NCBI RefSeq assembly: GCF_022539505.1
Contig: NC_061510.1
Span: 396,224,249-396,288,248, forward strand
Length of the DNA: 64,000 nucleotides
Source: Lolium rigidum
Lineage: Eukaryota > Streptophyta > Magnoliopsida > Poales > Poaceae
Direction of reading: 5' to 3'
Below are positions 58,007-64,000 of the stretch, one piece after another. A program made the translations under genes and the position numbers. The notes beneath the pieces are model-generated. The model saw only the letters and a list, made by a program, of their open reading frames with translations. It made no database searches and had not been told where the DNA came from. Every line of letters starts with the position of its first letter. Positions within the stretch are counted from its first letter, which is position 1.

Positions 58007-58758
58007 TGATACGTCCCAAACGTATCTATAATTTTTGATGCTCCATGCTTGTTTTGTTACAATTCTTATATGTTTTATGTGCATTTTCCACACTTTTTAG
58101 CATTTTCTGGGACTAACCTATTAACGCAGTGCCGTAGTGTCAGTTCCTGTTTTCTGCTGTTTTTTTGTTTCAGAAAAGTTGTACATGAAAGTTTCTCGAA
58201 ATTGGACGAAACAAAAGCCCAAAGTCTTATTTTTCCGGGACAAAGACGGAGCCAGAAGGACACGCGCAGGAGAGCTGCCACGTGGCAGCACATAGGGCAG
58301 GCGCGGCCCCACCCTTGGCCGCGCCTGGCCCATGTACTGGCGCCTCGTCGCCTCGTTTGCTCCGCCCTTTCGCCTATTTATTTCTAGTATCAGAAAAACC
58401 CCAGGGACCCGAGCCTCCATCCACGAAAAGTTCTGATGCCGCCGTCAACCGAAACCCTAATTCGGGAGGGTTCTGCAGTCCATCCCGGCACCCTGCCGGA
58501 GAGGGAAATCACCGCCTGAGGCCTCTACATCACCATGTCTTCATCCAAGTGATGCATGAGTAGTCCTCCACGGGGCCATGGGTCCATAGCATAGCTAGAT
58601 GGCTGTCCTCTCCTTGTTGTGCTTCATATATAGATCTTCTGAGCCGCCTAACATGATCAAGATCATCTATTTGTAATTGCTACATGTTGGTTTGATGTGG
58701 ATCCGATTTATAGAGATATTGTTTTGGTTGAGATTATGTATTATGTTATTATGATCTT
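58007..58758 (+). mobile_element. H: LTR fragment of a TGATACGTCCC-type element
   Basis: It begins TGATACGTCCCAAACGTATC and resembles the E2/E4 LTR in layout (CTAACCTATTAAC, CACCCTGCCGGAGAGG, GGTCCATAGC, AACATGATCAAGATCATC), but is clearly diverged. It stops at 58758, where G begins. Confidence 0.75.
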
Positions 58759-60159
58759 TGATGACCCACAAGTATAGGGGGTGTATCGTAGTACTTTCGA
58801 TAAATAAGAGTGTCGAACCCAATGAGGAGCAGAAGATGTTGACAAGCAGTTTCGATGAAGGATTCACTGTAAATGCTCACAGACAAGTATTTAGGGGGTT
58901 TTGATATAGCAGATAAATAAAGTACAAGTAAGTAAAATGCGAGAGTAATAACTGCAGCGAGTGGCCCAATCCTTTTTAGCACAAAGGACAAACCGGTTTG
59001 TTTACTTATAATGACCAAACGTTCTTGAGGACACACGAGAATTTAGTCTAGTGCTTTCGCTTCATATAGCTGATTAATCTTCATTCTTTTGATAAGTGTT
59101 GTGTGGGTGAACCTATGCTAATGCACCGCCCTTCCTCGGACTAATACATACTTGTGATTATACCCCTTGCAAGCATCTGCAAATACAAGAAAGTAATTAA
59201 GATAAATCTAACCACAGCCTTAAACTCTGAAATCATGTTATCCCTCCTGCATCGATATACCAACGGGGGTTCATGTTTCTGTCACTCCGGCAACCCCGCA
59301 ATTAGCAAACGAATACAAGATGTATTCCCCTAGGCCCATAAAGGTGAAGTATCATGTAGTCGACGTTCACATGGCACCACTAGAAGAATAACACCACAAC
59401 TTAAATATCATAACATTGAATATTACCCAACATAATTCACTACTAACATTTAGACTTCACCCATGTCCTCAAGAACTAAACGAACTACTCACGAGACATC
59501 ATATGGAACATGATCAGAGGTGATATGATGATGAATAATAATCTGAACATAAACCTTGGTTCAATGGTTTCACTCAATAGCATCAATAACAAGGAGTAAT
59601 CAATACCAGGTGAGTTTCCCCTACCAAACAATCAAGATTCAACCCTAGATGTTACAGCGGTGATGAGGTGCAGCGGTGGAGATGGCGGTGATGATGATGG
59701 AGATGATGGTGATGATGATCCCAATGATGTCCAGCTCGATGACGGTGACGATGGCGTCGATTTCCCCCTCCGGGAGGGAATTTCCCCGGCGGATTTCAGC
59801 CTGCCGGAGAGATCTTTTCTCTCTGGTGTTTTCCGCCCCGCAGAGGCGGTTGTGACTCTTCGCGATTATCCTCTGGAGCTTAGGTTTTCGGGACGAAGAA
59901 GTACGCGAAGGAGAGGAGGCCAGAGGGGGCTGTGGGCCCCCTCCCCACAAGGCGGCGCGGCCAGGCCTGGGCCCACGCCGGCCTATGGGGGGCCATGGCG
60001 GCCCTCCTCGGCTCCTCCTTTTGGCTATCTCCGTCTTCTGGAAAAATAAGATTTTCCGTGTAATTTCCGTCAATTGTTGATCTTCCGAAATATTGCATTC
60101 TGACGGTGCTTTTTCCAGCAGAATCCTGACTCCGGTGCGCGATTCTCCAATAATCATGA

Positions 60160-60716
60160 TGATATGGATATCCGGGCCTGGTACTCTAGGACAGCCATTG
60201 ATATGATATTTGGGTCTAAGGTTGTACCAGTAGTTTATTATAATCTTGTTATTAGGAGATAATAATGTAGCCAGATCATGTCGTGGGCCATCTAGGGTTT
60301 TAATAGAGTCCGTTTTGACTTGGGCCTCGTCCAAGTCGAACTAGGTTAGGCCCAATAAGGGGCCGGCCGGCCAGCTCTCCCTCTCATATAAGGAGATGGC
60401 ACGGTTAGGGTTTAGGGTAGTTCAAGTTTAGTCTAAAAGATTAGGGTTTCCCTATTGCGTGGGATCACGTGTATCATCCCTCCGGGGGTACGGCGCTGTC
60501 GTTATCTATTATATCCGCTGCGAAGGTTCTTGTGTTCATCAAGGATTATCTAGCTCTTGGTTTGAGGCGTATCGTTCGTCGATCCGTTGCTTGCTGGATT
60601 CGTTCCCCCTCCTCCAGGCTGCGTTCATCGCGTTGTTGGGTGGATTATCTACCCCAGGTTCTCGATGTAAAAGATCGGGCATCAACTAGGAGGATCCACT
60701 GGGTTCCCCCTTATCA
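60160..60716 (+). repeat. F 5' LTR (557 bp)
   Basis: Near-identical to 62964-63519. It has a TATA box CATATAAGG at 60385-60393 followed by GGTTAGGGTTTAGGG. Confidence 0.88.
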
Positions 60717-60718
60717 TG

Positions 60719-60730
60719 TGGTATCAGCTT
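60719..60730 (+). other. F primer-binding site (initiator tRNA-Met)
   Basis: TGGTATCAGC, two bases after the LTR end. Confidence 0.75.
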
Positions 60731-60815
60731 TCTGGGTTGCTCACGGCGAGGTGTTGTTGATCGATCTCTTTGATCGGTTTGCATCGGAGAAGATTAGCTC
60801 TAAGATCGGAGGAGT

Positions 60816-61565
60816 TTGACTCTCGGTCGAAGGAGGTTGGTTGGAGGAAGTTTGGCGTTGTTTGGCGCAGTTTGGAGGTCATCCATGGCTGTTTCGGAGG
60901 TCAAAATCGCGAAAAATCGCGACCAGAATCGGGAAGAAGACGAAATTTCGCGACCAGGAAAAATCCGGTATGGAATCCGGTCAACCGGGCCAGTGACCGG
61001 GCCGGCCGGCGTGGCATCCGGTCAACCGGGCGGCAAACCGGAAAGTTCGCAAAACTTCGTCCGGTTTGGCCCCGGTACGATGCATCCGGTTGGCGCCCGG
61101 TCAACCGGGCCAGGGACCGGGCTGGCCGGTCTGGAGGCCAGTCTAACCGGGCCCTGGGCCGGGCTGGCTCAGACTGCTGCGGTTTTTTCTCCGGCGGTTT
61201 CTCCTGTTGCGGCGGTGGATTCTCCGGTGATGCTGGTTCATGTTGTTGATGATGTTCTTGATTCATTTGCAGACGATGTGCGTGGCATACGGTGTTTGCG
61301 TGGCACGAAGGCCGGTTATGTGTTCAATGATTACCTTGACATACGGAAGGGCGTACAACGTCATTTGTCCAAACTAAAGTGGTATTTACACCATGATGCG
61401 ACTGTTGAGGAATATGAACATTGGGAAAGGAACATGGAATTGGGTTTCACTCGTTGTCGCCGATATGGAGGAAAGTTCATCGGTTATGATGCATATATTC
61501 TTGCTCACCGGCGTGTGGACGAAGAGTTGTATGCTTTTTGGTGGGATGCGATTGACGAGAGGTGA
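60816..61565 (+). CDS. F ORF1, gag-like N-terminal part, 249 aa
   Basis: An open frame whose first half is low-complexity and overlaps the CCGGTCAACCGGGC minisatellite, so the true start may lie further in. The second half is protein-like (HLSKLKWYLHHDATVEEYEHW). It runs into the following frame through a shift near 61550, where the gag-typical ETWEDYKTFLRNGFVL begins. It was probably one gag-protease polyprotein in the parent. Confidence 0.5.
   Translation: MTLGRRRLVGGSLALFGAVWRSSMAVSEVKIAKNRDQNREEDEISRPGKIRYGIRSTGPVTGPAGVASGQPGGKPESSQNFVRFGPGTMHPVGARSTGPGTGLAGLEASLTGPWAGLAQTAAVFSPAVSPVAAVDSPVMLVHVVDDVLDSFADDVRGIRCLRGTKAGYVFNDYLDIRKGVQRHLSKLKWYLHHDATVEEYEHWERNMELGFTRCRRYGGKFIGYDAYILAHRRVDEELYAFWWDAIDER
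60968..61165. repeat. CCGGTCAACCGGGC minisatellite
   Basis: The motif (A/C)CCGGTCAACCGGGC recurs with variants (near 60970, 61017, 61099, 61142), interleaved with AC(C)GGGC(C/T)GGCC. The units are irregular. Confidence 0.7.
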
Positions 61566-62262
61566 ATTTGCTGAAACTTGGGAGGATTACAAAACTTTTC
61601 TTCGTAATGGTTTCGTGTTACCGTATATGGAGGATAGTGAGCAGTCGTCCCGAGTTGTACATGCAATAGAGGAAGTGGACAAGTGCATAGTTCCTATTCA
61701 GGAGGTTGTTCCACTACCAACAGTCACTACAGTCGAGGTGACATCTTCAGAGGAGAGGAAACCTGGCTCTGATACCAAGAGCGCTACTGTGACTGTTGAG
61801 GCGGATGTACCATTGAGCGGGATGAATATGCAACCCAAGAAGGTACAAGGTGATGCTTGCAAGACAGTTGACAAGGTTCAGCGATGGAGTTTGTTTCAGA
61901 CTCAGTGCTTTATCAAGGGCAAGGCTTGCAAGTTGATGATTGATGGTGGTAGCTGTACTAATGGCATTAGCAAGGCGATGGTGGCAGCATTGGGGTTGTC
62001 TACATGGCGTCTTCCTGAACCTAAGCGTCTTGAGTGGTTGAATAGTTGTGGTATGCTGAAGATTACTCATAAGGTGTGTGTGCCATTTACAGTTGATGGT
62101 TATATTGATGAGATCGATTGCGATGTGTTGCCATTGGAGGTGTGCGGATTGCTACTTGGGCGTCCTTGGCGATATGATCGCAATGTGACACATGCTCGGG
62201 CGAGCAAATACATATTCTTTTATGCATGGTGGCAAACAGCGGACTTTGAAGCCTATGGGTGA
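61566..62262 (+). CDS. F gag end and aspartic protease
   Basis: Open from 61393 in this frame. The meaningful part starts at about 61566 with FAETWEDYKTFLRNGFVL (gag). The protease has the active site CKLMIDGGSCTNGIS (DGGS, a variant found in Ty3-type retropepsins) and the later VCGLLLGRPWRYDRNVTH. It ends in a stop at 62262. No reverse transcriptase follows. Confidence 0.75.
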
Positions 62263-62963
62263 TGATCATATCAAGTCCGATGTGGAGTTAGTGGTGCGTA
62301 AAGAGAAGTTGCACAAGCCTAAATTGCAGCAAGAGGTGCATGATGTTCCGAGCATTGATGTTGGTGATGTTTCAGCTTTTCCTGTAGATGACAAGCCAGT
62401 TCTTGTTGGTGACAAGCCGGATGAAGCTACACTTGTTGTTGATGTGGATGTTACAGCATGTGCTACGAGTTCCAGCTTGTGTTGATGCTAGTATACGGAC
62501 CGATGATGTTTGTGCTCGATGGTGTGTCGGTACATATGGCGCGGATGCGCGTGGGAGGAGTGGGAGACGAGCGCGTCGGTGGAGATGGTGGGCAGCGGCA
62601 CTATCGTGCTAGAGTACTTGTCCGAGTTTTCCGCGACACCGCGGATGCATCGAGGCAAGGATGGACGTGTGAGACATCTATGTGGCCCAGGAATTACACA
62701 TCTTGTGCAGGGTCATGTGCAGCGACACAAGGGTCCATCAAAACCTCGCAAGAAGAAGGAATTGGCGCCGAAGGCCAAGCTCATGTGGAGAAGAAAGGAG
62801 GCGCCAAGTGCTGTATCAAGTTGAGAAGGCCGCGAGGGAGGATGTGGTGTGGAAGGCAAGCAAGACTTGAGGACGGCGAGGACGTGTCATGTTCATATCA
62901 CATCACCTTTTTCCAGAAGACCCTCACGCGTTGGGGACAACGCTTCTTGAAGAAGGGGAGAGA
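62263..62963 (+). pseudogene. F residual internal region
   Basis: Short frames only. One (62510-62824) ends with a basic stretch, HVQRHKGPSKPRKKKE. Another (62192-62485) is rich in V and D repeats (VDDKPVLVGDKPDEATLVVD). This may be what is left of pol after an internal deletion; no catalytic motif is visible. Confidence 0.4.
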
Positions 62964-63519
62964 TGATATGGATATCCGGGCCTGGTACTCTAGGACAACC
63001 ATTGATATGATATTTGGGTCTAAGGTTGTACCAGTAGTTTATTATAATCTTGTTATTACGAGATAATAATGTAGCCAGGTCATGCTGTGGGCCATCTAGG
63101 GTTTTAATAGAGTCTGTTTGACTTGGGCCTGTCCAAGTCGAACTAGGTTAGGCCCAATAAGGGGGCCGGCCGGCCAGCTCTCCCTCTCATATAAGGAGAT
63201 GGCACGGTTAGGGTTTAGGGTAGTTCAAGTTTAGTCTAAAAGATTAGGGTTTCCCTATTGCGTGTGATCACGTGTATCATCCCTCCGGGGCTACGGCGCT
63301 GCCGTTATCTATTATATCCGCTGCGAAGGTTCTTGTGTTCATCAAGGATTATCTAGCTCTTGGTTTGAGGCGTATCGTTCGTTGATCCGTTGCTTGCTGG
63401 ATTCGTTCCACCTCCTCCAGGCTGCGTTCATCGCGTTGTTGGGTGGATTATCTACCCCAGGTTCTCGCTGTGAAAGATCGGGCATCAACTAGGAGGATCC
63501 ACTGGGTTCCCCCTTATCA
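62964..63519 (+). repeat. F 3' LTR (556 bp)
   Basis: Differs from the 5' LTR by a handful of changes, several of them CTG/TCG or CTG/CTCG. Confidence 0.88.
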
Positions 63520-63633
63520 TATGAAACATGCAAAATAGATGAAATAACATAAGTATCATCTCTAAATATGAAATATATCAATGAATAACAGTAAATTATG
63601 ATAAAAAAATAGTGATGCAAAATGGGCGTATCA

Positions 63634-64000
63634 ACTCCCCCCCAAGCTTAGACTTCGCTTGTCCCCAAGCGAAACTGAACTCGGTAAACAAGACCACATG
63701 TTTATGGAGTGAAGAGTCGATAAATCAAATACGGACAAGAAGCATCATATTAATTCACACAAGACATTCCAGTGAACAACTTCCTCATATAATTCAACTT
63801 GAAACAAGTAGAAGGAAATCACAAATAAAGGTGCATAGGAAATCATAATTGGTGATGGCAAACTTCGTTCTTGGTCAGAGAACAGTTAACAGATTGTACT
63901 TATCTATTGAGCAGCGCTCTTATATTAAAGCTTATAACAAACTTGCATACTCAATCATAATAATCTCCTCATAATCATTGATAACCTTCAAAGCTATATT
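63634..64000 (-). mobile_element. G internal 3' region (runs off the window)
   Basis: The polypurine tract (minus strand CTAAGCTTGGGGGG) is at 63635-63651, followed by AT-rich sequence without a supported ORF. Confidence 0.6.

Larger units (their letters stand above)
60160..63519 (+). mobile_element. F: compact Gypsy-type element (LTR, gag-protease, LTR)
   Basis: 3,360 bp with 557- and 556-bp LTRs that start TGATATGGATATCC and end CCCTTATCA. The flanks are CATGA and TATGA, a 5-bp duplication with one mismatch. The primer site TGGTATCAG at 60719 fits initiator tRNA-Met, unlike E1-E5. The internal part is only 2.25 kb and has gag and protease but no reverse transcriptase or integrase. The polypurine tract GAAGAAGGGGAGAGA precedes the 3' LTR. 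Confidence 0.85.
58759..63633 (-). repeat. G 3' LTR, interrupted by F
   Basis: The plus strand starts TGATGACCCACAAGTATAGG at 58759 and ends GGGCGTATCA at 63633, with F inside at 60160-63519. Beyond it, CCCCCCCCAAGCTTAG is the complement of a polypurine tract, so this is the 3' LTR of a minus-strand element. The net LTR is about 1.5 kb. It contains a GAT-rich simple repeat at 59680-59750. Confidence 0.78.

Noticed and set aside
59645..60334. 229-aa minus ORF across the G LTR and F boundary
   Set aside because: It crosses the boundary of an inserted element and contains a simple repeat; a chance frame.
60400..60420. TTAGGGTTTAGGG as interstitial telomere repeat
   Set aside because: It is only two units, lies within the F LTR, and is repeated in the other LTR, so it is part of the element.

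Overview
The window is a repeat-dominated stretch of a grass nuclear genome, most likely a Pooideae grass (Triticeae/Poeae type). The reasons are Stowaway MITEs with the grass TACTCCCTCCGT tip, a CACTA element with a grass-type terminus and CCGGCG subterminal arrays, and several Gypsy families primed by tRNA-Asp with TGATACGTCTC-type LTR tips. The species cannot be fixed from sequence alone. No intact host gene was recognised. Nearly all coding potential belongs to transposable elements, mostly broken by frameshifts.

Left part (1-9822): a CACTA element with a degenerate minus-strand TNP2-type transposase (438-3762), a subterminal array and a terminus at 4964. Then about 4.9 kb of sparse sequence with a GC-rich block, a 40-bp retroposon tail with a perfect target duplication, and two abutting Stowaway-like MITEs.

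Centre (9823-48796): a five-layer nest of insertions. A minus-strand Copia element (9823-10619 plus 48192-48796) is split by Gypsy-type element E1 (10620-48186, target duplication AGACC). E1's 5' LTR is split by E2 (17192-47868, duplication CGCGC). E2's 3' LTR is split by a Helitron (23804-46323, inserted between A and T, with a terminal hairpin and CTAG). The Helitron is split by E3 (34126-42287, duplication GGGGG). The Helitron carries exon-like fragments and a 1.57-kb tandem duplication. About 4.6 kb (28269-32838) is repeated after a 100-N gap (32939-37524), which looks like an assembly artefact.

Right part (48797-64000): a frameshifted but motif-rich autonomous Gypsy pol (RT, RNase H, integrase) with a downstream coiled-coil ORF; two adjacent LTRs with leaders, one followed by gag (E4, E5); a second 100-N gap; a TATA-containing promoter whose first ATG region is interrupted by an LTR (H); and a minus-strand LTR (G) with a compact gag-protease element (F) inside it.

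E2 and E3 carry gag-protease but no reverse transcriptase or integrase, and E1 carries only an orphan ORF, so all three would need proteins from an autonomous relative; the pol at 48797-51545 is a candidate type. Differences between near-identical copies cluster at CAG/CTG trinucleotides (CAG/CGAG, CTG/CTCG). That pattern suggests methylation-linked long-read consensus error and may explain many of the frameshifts.
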